From positions 558,001 through 622,000 of the forward strand of contig JAIXMF010000008.1 in assembly GCA_025201365.1 (NCBI GenBank): a stretch of DNA of 64,000 bases. The letters are read 5' to 3'. The DNA comes from Syncephalis plumigaleata (taxonomy: Eukaryota; Zoopagomycota; Zoopagomycetes; Zoopagales; Piptocephalidaceae). The stretch's first letter is position 1. Each line of letters opens with the position of its first letter. The position numbers were made by a program, and so were the translations under genes. This document shows positions 11,622 through 19,896 of the stretch, one piece after another. Under the pieces are notes generated by a model that saw only the letters and a program-made list of their open reading frames with translations, was not told the origin of the DNA and made no database searches.

Positions 11622-11779
11622 ATATTTATTCAATAAATGATTGATATTTATATAATAAGGCCATGAATTAATAGACGGAATGATCTTGTAGATATACTTG
11701 TACCAAGAAATAATGACTTGAATACCTATATATCTACTTGATGATGTTCTTGTCCTGTTCAGGCAGAAGCGACGGCATT
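11622..11779 (-). other. 3' UTR homologous to that of the micro-exon gene
   Basis: On the minus strand it reads ACATCATCAAGTAGATA, then GGTATTCAAGTCA, CTTGGTACAAGTATATC and CATTTATTGAATAAATATGT. All of these recur downstream of the gene at 13014 (14890-15050). It contains an AATAAA polyadenylation signal. The strong UTR conservation contrasts with the unrelated mature peptide regions. Confidence 0.75.
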
Positions 11780-11968
11780 CTAGGTATGGGACTCTTTGGG
11801 GGGAGGAGATTGCCTGGCGGTATCAGCAGCGGCGGGAGGTTTCTCTATAACTTCTGTAACTTCTTCTTGAGGAGTACGACGGGTTATTGCGGGCTTAGCT
11901 TCAACGGCGACCAGGCTGGTGAGAGCGACAACGGCGACGACAATAGCGAGAACGGCAGAGAACTTCAT
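11780..11968 (-). CDS. Small secreted peptide precursor (intronless paralogue)
   Basis: A 62-residue precursor. Residues 1-24 (MKFSAVLAIVVAVVALTSLV then AVEA) form a classic signal peptide ending at an A-x-A-type site. A pro-segment KPAITRR ends in a dibasic Kex2-type site. The predicted mature region starts TPQEEVTEVIEKPP and ends SPPPKESHT; it has no cysteine and no recognised domain. The DNA of the signal peptide is about 85-90% identical to that of the gene at 13014. The same TATA placement and a homologous 3' UTR also pair the two as recent duplicates in divergent orientation. The mature regions share only the first residues after RR (A/T-P). Confidence 0.85.
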   Translation of the reverse strand: MKFSAVLAIVVAVVALTSLVAVEAKPAITRRTPQEEVTEVIEKPPAAADTARQSPPPKESHT

Positions 11969-12101
11969 GTTGATATCGATTGGATAAGATGGAAAGGTGA
12001 GCTGACTAGAACGAGAGTAGAAAGTAGTGGAGGAGGAGAGTAAAGAGAGTAGAATAAAGTAGAAGAGCAGGTATGGAGATGGTGAGTGTGTCAACAGCAC
12101 C

Positions 12102-12110
12102 ATATATATA
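12102..12110 (-). promoter_or_regulatory. TATA box of the intronless peptide gene
   Basis: The minus strand reads GGCTATATATATGG about 140 bases upstream of the ATG at 11968. The paralogue on the plus strand has GGCTATAAATC at nearly the same distance (136 bases). Conserved sequence and spacing support a core promoter. Confidence 0.65.
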
Positions 12111-12235
12111 GCCATGATGATGGTGGTAGTGGATGTTTCTAATGAACAGGATAAAGCATTTTAAAGGAATCTGATTGGTGGAAAATTCGAGAGAAACTCG
12201 ACGAGGTTCCGAACGTACTATTTTATGATAGCTAT

Positions 12236-12307
12236 AGCAACGTAGCGCAGTGGAAGCGTATTGGGCTCATAACCCAAGGGTCGGTGGATCGAAACCACCC
12301 GTTGCTA
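12236..12307 (+). tRNA. Initiator tRNA-Met (CAU)
   Basis: A 72-nt cloverleaf. The 7-bp acceptor stem AGCAACG pairs with CGTTGCT, followed by discriminator A. The D arm is GCGCAGTGGAAGCG. The anticodon arm GGGCTCATAACCC has three G-C pairs and a CAT anticodon, which is typical of eukaryotic initiator tRNA. The T arm is GGTGGATCGAAACCACC with the initiator-type AUCGA in place of TTCGA. No intron. It lies between the two divergent secreted-peptide genes. Confidence 0.95.
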
Positions 12308-12877
12308 TTATTATTTAAGCTGCTACTTCATCTACTTAGTGATGATATATCACTTTATTATGATAATACAAAGTAGGGGAGTATTTTTCATTTTTATTTT
12401 TTACACTATAGTGTGGTTTCCTAATTAGGAAATGCTACACGTTGATTAGTGGTCAACAATGCAGCCATTGCTAGTAGAAGGCATTTGGTAGTTAGCGAAC
12501 AATGACGTGAACAAAACAAAAGTTTCTTGTTTGATTGATATAGAGAAGAACGGCTAGCTCGGCTACGTATACACTGTTTGCTATATTAGCCTTTGTCGTA
12601 TGAATACTGAATGGCCTTTGCAGGACACATCTCAATGGCATGAATCATACATTGCATAAAACAATAAACACATACTATTACTAGTGGCTGCAATAATGGA
12701 GTATTTTGAAATACCGATATAATGTAGGTTCGGATAATTGACAGATCATGCGGTTACACGACATGGCAAACATTCACCACTCATCTAATTGGTACTATCT
12801 GCTCGCTATACTACCTGCAAACAATGGATTGACGATTCAGCCATATTAATATCCGCCATCATCATCATCATCTTGGC
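12308..12877. other. Intergenic between tRNA and peptide-gene promoter
   Basis: AT-rich and without a supported gene. It carries the upstream control region of the plus-strand peptide gene, including an ATCATC repeat just before the TATA box. Confidence 0.4.
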
Positions 12878-12883
12878 TATAAA
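12878..12883 (+). promoter_or_regulatory. TATA box of the micro-exon peptide gene
   Basis: TATAAA within TTGGCTATAAATCATGC, 136 bases upstream of the ATG at 13014. It is followed by a pyrimidine-rich leader (CTCGCTCTTTTACTCTACC). It mirrors the TATA box of the divergent paralogue and suggests strong, regulated transcription. Confidence 0.7.
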
Positions 12884-13013
12884 TCATGCACATTTTGACA
12901 CACTCGACTTATCATCTTCATACTCGCTCTTTTACTCTACCCTACTCTAGCTGCTATCTACTCTCGTTCTAGTCTGTTTATCTGTTTATCCATTCCACTA
13001 GGCCAACATCAAC

Positions 13014-14832
13014 ATGAAGTACTCTGTCATTATCGCTATTGCCGTCGCCGTTGTCGCTCTCACCAGTCTGGTCGCCGTTGAAGCTAGTCCCGCCTTGGAT
13101 CGTCGTGGTATGTCTGGCCGTGACCCTATCAATTGATGTACTAACCGTAGCCTATTGTTTCATTGTCTACCGATGACTACCGATAGCTCGTAAGTTCATG
13201 TATATTAATGGTTGTTTTGCCATGCTAATCACATTTCAATGTTTATTCCATCTGTTACTTTGTTAATAATAGCTGGTAAGTTAGTTTATTGACCGTAACA
13301 AGTACTAGGCTAATTGTAGTGCAAATCAAAATTATATATAACTACCATTTTCAAGTACCTGTAAGTTATCGTAGTGGCTACAAGCTATCTGTACTAATTA
13401 TGATATTATACATGATCCACCTATTTGTATACAATAGGTCGTAAGCTACCATTTTGATCATATGAATCCCGTGCTAACAAAATTACAACACTCATTCATA
13501 TGTTCCTGTCTGATAGGGAGTAAGTTATCATTCTGACAGTATCGTATAATTGCTAATCACCCTATGACACCTGATCCACGTATGTTCTTGTATGATAGAT
13601 TGTAAGTTGATATTTTATTATACAGTATGGCCGCTGCTTACCATATGACCCATGATTCACATATGTTCCTGTACCATAGCCTGTAAGCTATCACTATGAT
13701 TGTGATGCATGGTGTACTAATTACAAGATGTCACACAATTTATATATTATCGTATTATAGGGCGTAAGTAACCATTTTGATCGTGATGTAGGAGGTATTA
13801 ACTACGGTATGATACCAATCCACGTATGTTTATGATAGGGTGTAAGTTCTCGTTATGATTGTAACAAGTGATGTATTAATTATAACGTGACACACGATCC
13901 ACGTATATTTCTGTGTACCAGTTTGTAAGTTATCATTCTGTCTACAATGTATGGCTGGGCTAACTATAGTATGACACATGATTCCGTATGCTCTCGTATA
14001 ATAGCGGGTGAGTTATCATTTTGACTTCCATGAATGGTTACTAATTACAATGTGGTTCATGATCCGTGTATTCGTTTGTATACGATAGGCCGTAAGTCAT
14101 CATTATGGTTGTAATACATGAATGAGTATTAATCACGCTATGGCACACGATTTTTGTATGTTCCTGTATGATAGCAAGTAAGTCATTATTCTGATCGTAT
14201 TTACGGCGTACTAACTATAATCTGGCCTATGCTCAATACATGTTTACATATGATAGGACGTAAGTTTCCATTTTATTTATAATTTACGAGTGTACTAACT
14301 ACGATATGACACATGGTCGATATGTTTTGCATAACAGATTGTAAGTTATCATTCTGATCATAATGCATGGGTGTACTAATTGTAACATGATATCACTTCA
14401 TGTGTTCCTGTATTGCAGAAAGTAGGCTAGCATTTCGATGATAATGAGTAACGTACTAATTGCAAAACGGCACATAATCCATACGTTCGTATATAACAGC
14501 ATGTAAGTGAGCATAATAATTACACACTATGATTACTAATTATACCATGATGCATGATTCACGTATGACCTTCTATGGTAGCCTGTAAGTTGATACGATT
14601 GCTGTAATGAACGGTGTACTGACTAAAATGTGACACACGATCAATATGGATATTCCTCACGATAGGATGTAAGTTAATATTTCTGATCGTAACGCGTGGA
14701 TGTACTAATCACGCTATGGCACACAATCCGTATGTAATTTTGCATAATAGCTTGTAAGTTACCATTCCAATCTTCATTTACGACGTGCTAACCACAGTAC
14801 AATTAATATTAATTGAATAGCCACCACAATAA
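13014..14832 (+). CDS. Secreted peptide precursor with one-codon micro-exons
   Basis: Exon 1 (13014-13107, phase 1) encodes a signal peptide MKYSVIIAIAVAVVALTS-LVAVEA and pro-segment SPALDRR. The remaining coding bases lie in micro-exons at 13187-13189, 13273-13275, 13356-13360 (5 nt), then seventeen 3-nt exons at 13438, 13517, 13599, 13680, 13761, 13839, 13922, 14005, 14089, 14175, 14257, 14338, 14419, 14500, 14582, 14666 and 14751 (start positions), and a last exon 14821-14832 ending TAA. Phase 1 of exon 1 plus 3+3+5 nt brings the seventeen 3-nt exons exactly into codon phase. The result is 55 residues with no internal stop. After the RR site the peptide begins APVPVGIPGG and ends DIKHPDLPPQ. 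The assembled first codons GCT CCT match ACT CCT at the same place in the intronless paralogue. Function is unknown; a secreted signalling or effector peptide is likely. Exon calls rest on splice signals, not transcripts. Confidence 0.75.
13108..14820 (+). repeat. Tandem array of 21 homologous introns, about 82-bp period
   Basis: Donor sites recur at 13108, 13190, 13276, 13361, 13441, 13520, 13602, 13683, 13764, 13842, 13925, 14008, 14092, 14178, 14260, 14341, 14422, 14503, 14585, 14669 and 14754, a spacing of 78-86 bases. Each unit has a donor (mostly GTAAGTT), ATCATT-T-GAT, a branch point such as GTACTAAT or GTGCTAAC, a segment like ACACATGATCCACGTATG, and an acceptor TGATAG. Three bases then precede the next donor. 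Units resemble one another throughout, so they arose by copying. The three bases between acceptor and donor are the most variable part. The acceptor before 13356 is weaker (TTTTCAAG). One further intron (14836-14887) follows the stop. Confidence 0.88.
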
Positions 14833-15060
14833 GCAGTAAGTAATAATTTACAATAACCATACCCATACTAATTCATTATGATTACAGGACAAGACGAGGA
14901 CATCATCAAGTAGATAGTATAGGTATTCAAGTCAAGAATGGATTGGTGCAAGACCCTTTAGTGTCCATACCACTCAAGTCATTATTCCTTGGTACAACAA
15001 CAAGTATATCTACAAGATCATCATTCAATCATTTATTGAATAAATATGTATATATTCCAA
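14833..15060 (+). other. 3' UTR of micro-exon peptide gene, with a UTR intron
   Basis: After the TAA, GTAAGT at 14836, branch TACTAAT and ATTACAG at 14887 define a last intron. The following sequence is homologous to the 3' UTR of the paralogue and ends with AATAAA at 15039-15044. A phase-1 reading of 14888-14913 would give QDEDIIK and a stop, which a direct exon 1-to-last-exon splice could use. Confidence 0.6.
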
Positions 15061-15266
15061 TTATGCTACAGAATACCTATGAGCTATTACGATGTAATGT
15101 CAATAGCATAGTCTTATTTCACTAATGTGCTTTTATTATAATAATAAAGTTCAATGCATAATATATATATTACGCTAATCAGATCATTCAATCTAGCAAG
15201 CATGACTAGCATCACCAATGATCGCACTTCTTCCGGTACTGTTAGTAAATAAACAAAACAACGTAG
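15061..15266. other. Short convergent intergenic region
   Basis: AT-rich sequence between the 3' ends of the peptide gene and the heme lyase gene. It contains candidate polyadenylation signals (AATAAA near 15141). No gene seen. Confidence 0.4.
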
Positions 15267-16171
15267 CTAATCGCTTGTCAACTGCCGAAATAGAAATCGT
15301 GCTCGATCTATAAGACCAGTGAATGTGGGTGCCGGTCGTACATCCAAGTAGAACGACGCTACTGCCTCTGGCCTCTTTGGATCATGTTGACCTGCGTAGA
15401 AGTCAATAATATAGGTTACTTCCTCGCCGCATCGATCTACTACCCAATCATGTCGATCAAATGGCAATTTATACCTGGTAGTATAGTAATGATGGACAAG
15501 TACGCAGAATGTTATTATTAACAATAAGCATTCCACTCGTATTTTCTACTACTTACCCGAGCCAACTACGTAATCGAGCCTTTAGCGAAATATCCTGAGG
15601 CCGTCCCTGGAAACGTACCAGTGCTGGTCGACCACAATCACTACGCGTATTCTACGCGTGAATTCCTATGATTGCTATCCATTCAATCCGCTTACCTTTC
15701 ATGCATATGCTCCCATTTTAGAATCTCCTTCCAGGCACGTTCGTTGACTGCATTATGAATTGGCACTACCGTTTGCATATCCTCCTCGTTTGGATTCCAG
15801 TTTTTACGACGAAGTGCATTAAAGAACATTTGCTGCGATGGATACACCCACACGCCATGCTTGTTGTCGCCAGTTGCCGCGGGACATGCATTCTCGCCAC
15901 TATTACTTGCACCATCCGACGCGTGAGTGGGTGCTGCCATCGGGATGGTGGATAATTCGCGTTGCGTATCAAGTGACATACGCTGATTGTCCGCACGTTC
16001 TTGATTAGGTGCCGGCATGTAATTGGCCGGATTAAGTGATTCCTTATCCTGTCCCTCTGCTACTCCGTCTGTCTTGCTATTTGGCAAGAAATGAGCGTAG
16101 GCCGCGTGATCTACGGGACATTTGGAAGTAGATGTCTGCCCTTCAACGGGGTTATCCTGCTGTTTAGACAT
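15267..16171 (-). CDS. Holocytochrome c synthase (cytochrome c heme lyase)
   Basis: Three exons (16171-15696, 15640-15557, 15474-15267) give 255 residues. The enzyme attaches heme covalently to apocytochrome c in the mitochondrial intermembrane space. The N-terminal heme regulatory motif is present as SKCPVDH. The core reads HGVWVYPSQQMFFNALRRKN then WNPNEEDMQTVVPIHNAVNE, followed by CGRPALVRFQGRPQDIS and PFDRHDWVVDRCGEEVTYII with the catalytic His in the expected place. Length and motif order match the family. It could serve cytochrome c or c1 (Cyc3/Cyt2 types); the sequence alone does not separate them here. Its start is only about 130 bases from the divergent Ssf1 gene, so they share a promoter. 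Confidence 0.95.
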
Positions 16172-16300
16172 GGTGAATGGAGAAAGTAAATATATGCATT
16201 GGTGTTTTTTTTCTTTTTTTCTTTTTTAACTTTTGAATTTTACGCTTGCTTATTCTTTTATTCATTCGTATTGTCGTTATCACACTGTTACTAATAAATA

Positions 16301-18137
16301 ATGGGTCGTCGTGTAAGTTAACGAGGTGATGACTATCAAGTAACTAGCTGACGAGATACGTGATATATATATATATATATATGTATATCTAGAGAAAAAC
16401 TAGAACGCACGCTAAACAAGCAGCAATACCTGAAGGTGCCAGCGTGGAGAATGCATCTAAAATACCGAAAAGCTTTGTGATTCGAGCCGGTAATCCAGGT
16501 AAAAGTGTATCGGAACTAGTGCATGATATCCGTTCGGTGATGGAACCACATACAGCCTCACGTCTTAAGGTCGGTGATAGTATAGGAAGGCTACTTTTTA
16601 GTATCGCGTTACTCATACTAGTTATTACAGGAAAGGAAAAACAACAAGCTAAAGGATTTCCTTCAAGTAGCCGGACAGCTTGGTGTTACGCATATGCTTA
16701 TATTCGGTCGAACTGAAACTGCGGTCAACTTGCGTATGGCTCGTGTCCCCCATGGTCCAACGTTAACCTTCCGCGTATGCAGTTATTCATTGGCACGAGA
16801 TGTACTCGCTGCACAACGACGTCCCAAATCACCTGGTACCGAATTCCAAACAGCACCACTAGTAAGTAATATGAAATCATCGACTAGTTGTCGCTTTATT
16901 AACGATGATAATCTACAGTTGGTAATGAATAACTTTGGTGGCGAGCAAAAACAAATGAAACTATTAACGGCCATGTTCCAAAATCTATTTGCACCAATTA
17001 ATGTGAAATCGGTAGGAATATACACTCTCTACTATGCTGCTAATGAACAAGTATACTGATGATGCCAATGTGTATACAGATGAAATTATCAGAGGCACGT
17101 CGTGTGGTGTTACTGAATTACAATTCAGATACGGGCAACATTGATTTCCGTCATTATAGCATTAATGTAAAGCCAGTAGGCGTCACAAAGGGAATTAAAC
17201 GCGTGGTCATCAATACCAATCTGCCTAATCTTTCTCAATTTGAAGATGTCAGCGATTATGTATTACGGTAAGTGGCGTAGTGTATATTAGATGGTACATA
17301 GACCAGTGACTAACAACAACAACAACAACAACAATAATAGAGAAGCATTTGCCTCGGAAAGTGATATAGAAGACGGTCCTGAGAATACGGTGACACTATC
17401 ACAACGCTACGTCGGCCGTAATAATCAGAGTTCCGAGCAACGAGCCGTACGTCTAACGGAAATGGGTCCACGTATGGAGTTGAAACTGCTCAAGGTGGAG
17501 GCGGGTCTTTGTGATGGAGAAGTACTATATCACCATCATGGTAAGTAATTCATATAATCGAGAGATATACATATAGTTAATGTGTACATGCGTAATTCAG
17601 TGGTAAGGACAAAGGCTGAAATGAAAGAGCAAGAGAAGCGTATGGCGCAGAAACAACAAGAGAAGGCACGTCGTCGCAAGGAACAAGAGGAGAATGTTGC
17701 ACGTAAAAAGGCAGCATCTGAATTACGACAGAAGCAGGACGAGGCCAATGGCGAAGAAGCAGATGACGATGAAGATAATGATAGCGAAGAAGAAGGAAAT
17801 GACGAAGATGATGTAGAGATTGAAGATGCCAATAATCCACGTAGTCGTAATGGTGGTCTATTCGACTCTGATACGGAGGATGATAATGAATTCAATAGTG
17901 ACGATGACGACGATGATCATATGGAAGCATTTGAAGACGATGACGCTGAAGATGAAGAGAATGAGGAAGAAGCGCCAGAACCAGGTAAGCAATAGTAGTA
18001 ACAATAGCAATAGAGTATATATGTTAATGTATTTCTTTGTTTATTTCATATCCTGAATAGCACGTCCATCTAAAAAGCCTAAATTTACACTAGCTGCTAC
18101 TAAACTCAAGGCCAATCGACGACGATCTATGAAATAA
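16301..18137 (+). CDS. SSF1: Ssf1/Peter Pan-like Brix-domain ribosome biogenesis protein
   Basis: Eight exons (16301-16312, 16393-16569, 16631-16861, 16919-17011, 17080-17267, 17341-17540, 17601-17984, 18061-18137) give 453 residues. The protein acts in the nucleolus in early 60S pre-ribosome assembly and 27S rRNA processing. It starts MGRRRKTRTHAKQ, followed by IPKSFVIRAGNPG, MEPHTASRLKERKNNKLKDF, LGVTHMLIFGRTE, MARVPHGPTLTFRVCSYSL, and the Brix C-terminal RLTEMGPRMELKLLKVEAGL. A basic coiled coil and an Asp/Glu-rich tail end in a Lys/Arg nuclear signal. Intron 2 has an unusual GTCGGT donor. The intron before exon 6 ends in an ACA repeat. Confidence 0.95.
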
Positions 18138-18186
18138 ACTAGTTTCTCATTTGTATTAGCTATTATTAATTATCAATGATAGACAA

Positions 18187-18853
18187 TTAAAGCTTGGCGC
18201 GTGGTGTATCTTTTGGAATATACCATGACATTTCAACTTCCTTTAGCTTGAATCTAATCGTAATCAGTCATTATTAGATGATGATGATGATGATGATGCT
18301 ACATGTATTATAGATGAATTAAAACTTACCCGCATTTCTCATAGAATGGCACATTCTTTTCCGAACAATCAAGAATAACTAGTATACAAGCGATGAGTAT
18401 ATCGGTATTCTAGTTGTAGTCGTAGCACTTACTCTTGTAACATCCCACACTAGCACCAATATACTTGAGTGCTTCAATGATATAACGACCGAATTGTAGA
18501 CCGCGTGCCTCTTTATGCACTACAATGTCTTCGATATGGCCTACTAGTCCATTGCCGCGAATGAATTTACGTTCAATGAAAACAGTACCGGCTGCCATAA
18601 CCTTTGCTCGTTTCGTGTCCTCAATAACTATCGTGTAGTATTCATGGTTGTGGGCTTTGATATAGGTAAACCGTTCCAGAAAGGTTGCCTTTGAGTGTTG
18701 GCCTACTTCCGTCAAGTGACTTAGAGCCTCGATAAAGCCTTTCTCGTAGTCGTCAATAGCGAGTGGACGAACAACATAGCCACTAGGTAGTGCCTTCTGC
18801 ACTTGAGGCGAGATTAGTACACTGGAGAACAGCTGAGTTGGTAAAGCAGTCAT
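18187..18853 (-). CDS. GNA1: Glucosamine 6-phosphate N-acetyltransferase
   Basis: Three exons (18853-18433, 18378-18330, 18253-18187) give 178 residues. The enzyme transfers acetyl from acetyl-CoA to glucosamine 6-phosphate on the path to UDP-GlcNAc and chitin. The GNAT signature is clear: KVMAAGTVFIERKFIRGNG, GHIEDIVVHKEARGLQFGR (Q/RxxGxG/A acetyl-CoA loop), then LDCSEKNVPFYEKCGFK and SWYI. Length and motif order match Gna1 of other fungi. It shares a 268-bp promoter region with the divergent Ess1-like gene. Confidence 0.93.
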
Positions 18854-19121
18854 ATTGAAAGGGGTGCAGTTTTGTGTGTAGTATGTATAGAATAAGCAGT
18901 GGAATAGTCAACTAGATGATGGTAGTTGCACTATGAGTAGAAGGAAGAGAAGAAGCAGAAGCAGAAGCAGGAGAAAAGAAGGAAGGAGATGTGGAATAGG
19001 ATAAGTAACGGAACAGATGGCGCAACCCTCAAATGAACTTACGATTCCCTTTTCTTCCTTCTTTCTCTCATTCTCTCATTCTTTCTTTTACTCTTTAGCG
19101 TAAACGTGCTGCTTGTTGATC

Positions 19122-19674
19122 ATGAGTGACGGCCAAGGCCCGCTACCACCCCATTGGGAAGTGCGACAGTCAACGTCGTTCAATCTTCCATACTACTATA
19201 ATACACGTACGAAGGAGAGTCGTTGGGAGCGACCTCAATCAGAGGGACAACAAGTGGAGCAGGTGCGCGCTAGTCATCTACTCGTTAAACATCGCGAGAG
19301 TCGTCGTCCCGCTTCATGGCGTTCGGTAAGTTCAAGGAGAGTGGGAGGAGGAGGAAGGATACTATCTTATATATATATATACTGAAATACGCGTATCATT
19401 TCTATAGAGTCGTATCACGCGTAGTAAAGAGGAAGCCGAAGCAATTATTAGAGAATATCGTGCACGTATTGTCTCGGGTGAAATTACTCTAGCAGCTCTC
19501 GCGACTACCGAGTCTGATTGTTCTAGTGCCACGCGTGGCGGTGATTTAGGTTTTTTCACGCGTGGTCAAATGCAGCCAGCCTTTGAGAATGCGGCATTCG
19601 ACCTTGAAGTAGGCGCCATGAGTGATCTAGTATGGTCAGATAGTGGTGTACATCTTATTCTACGCACTGCGTAA
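19122..19674 (+). CDS. ESS1: Pin1/Ess1-type peptidyl-prolyl isomerase (parvulin)
   Basis: Two exons (19122-19325, 19408-19674) give 156 residues. It has an N-terminal WW domain (LPPHWEVRQS...NLPYYYNT...ESRWERP) and a parvulin domain beginning VRASHLLVKHRESRRPASW. That domain contains the basic phosphate-binding loop KHRESRR, ALATTESDCSSATRGGDLG, FFTRGQMQPAFENAAF and the terminal SGVHLILRT. It isomerises pSer/pThr-Pro bonds, including in the RNA polymerase II tail. All expected active-site positions (His near the start, the Cys/Asp position as SDCSSA, C-terminal His) appear to be present. The neighbouring upstream stretch is rich in GAAGCA repeats. Confidence 0.95.
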
Positions 19675-19728
19675 TTATAATCTCATTGATTATCCATTAT
19701 ATGTTATCATTAATCCACATTAATCAAA

Positions 19729-19815
19729 TACAGTGTTTTTCCAACCAATTAGCGCTGTTAGCCTTTAACTTCTGTTAATTATAAATAAGCTTGCACAATC
19801 AATAAGCATTTGTTT
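19729..19815 (+). mobile_element. Terminal end of TIR element (copy b)
   Basis: TA followed by CAGTGTTTTTCCAACCAATT, then AGCGCTGTTAGCCTTTAAC and ATAAATAAGCTTGCACAATC. It is the same end sequence as copies at 7818, 30599 and 39535. It lies between the 3' ends of two convergent genes; no second end is visible nearby, so it looks like a solo terminus. Confidence 0.6.
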
Positions 19816-19896
19816 GCTCGCTACTATATAAAATCATTCAAACAAATGGTTTATTTCATTTCGATTGAATCTTAAGCGTAGTAAGTAGGCTATTCT

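Noticed and set aside
13108-14820. Array read as a simple satellite or as one long intron with no exons
   Set aside because: A single splice from exon 1 to 14888 would keep a frame (ending QDEDIIK and a stop), so it is not excluded. But every unit keeps donor, branch point and acceptor, the triplets vary more than their flanks, and the joined micro-exons restore GCT CCT after RR as in the paralogue. I therefore prefer the exon model.
13108-14820. Array as a CRISPR-like repeat-spacer locus
   Set aside because: Period is regular, but the 'spacers' would be only 3 bases, repeats are diverged, and the setting is a eukaryotic gene with splice signals.
17536-17895. Ser-rich minus-strand frames opposite Ssf1 exon 7
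   Set aside because: Antisense of the Asp/Glu-rich tail of Ssf1; no independent support.
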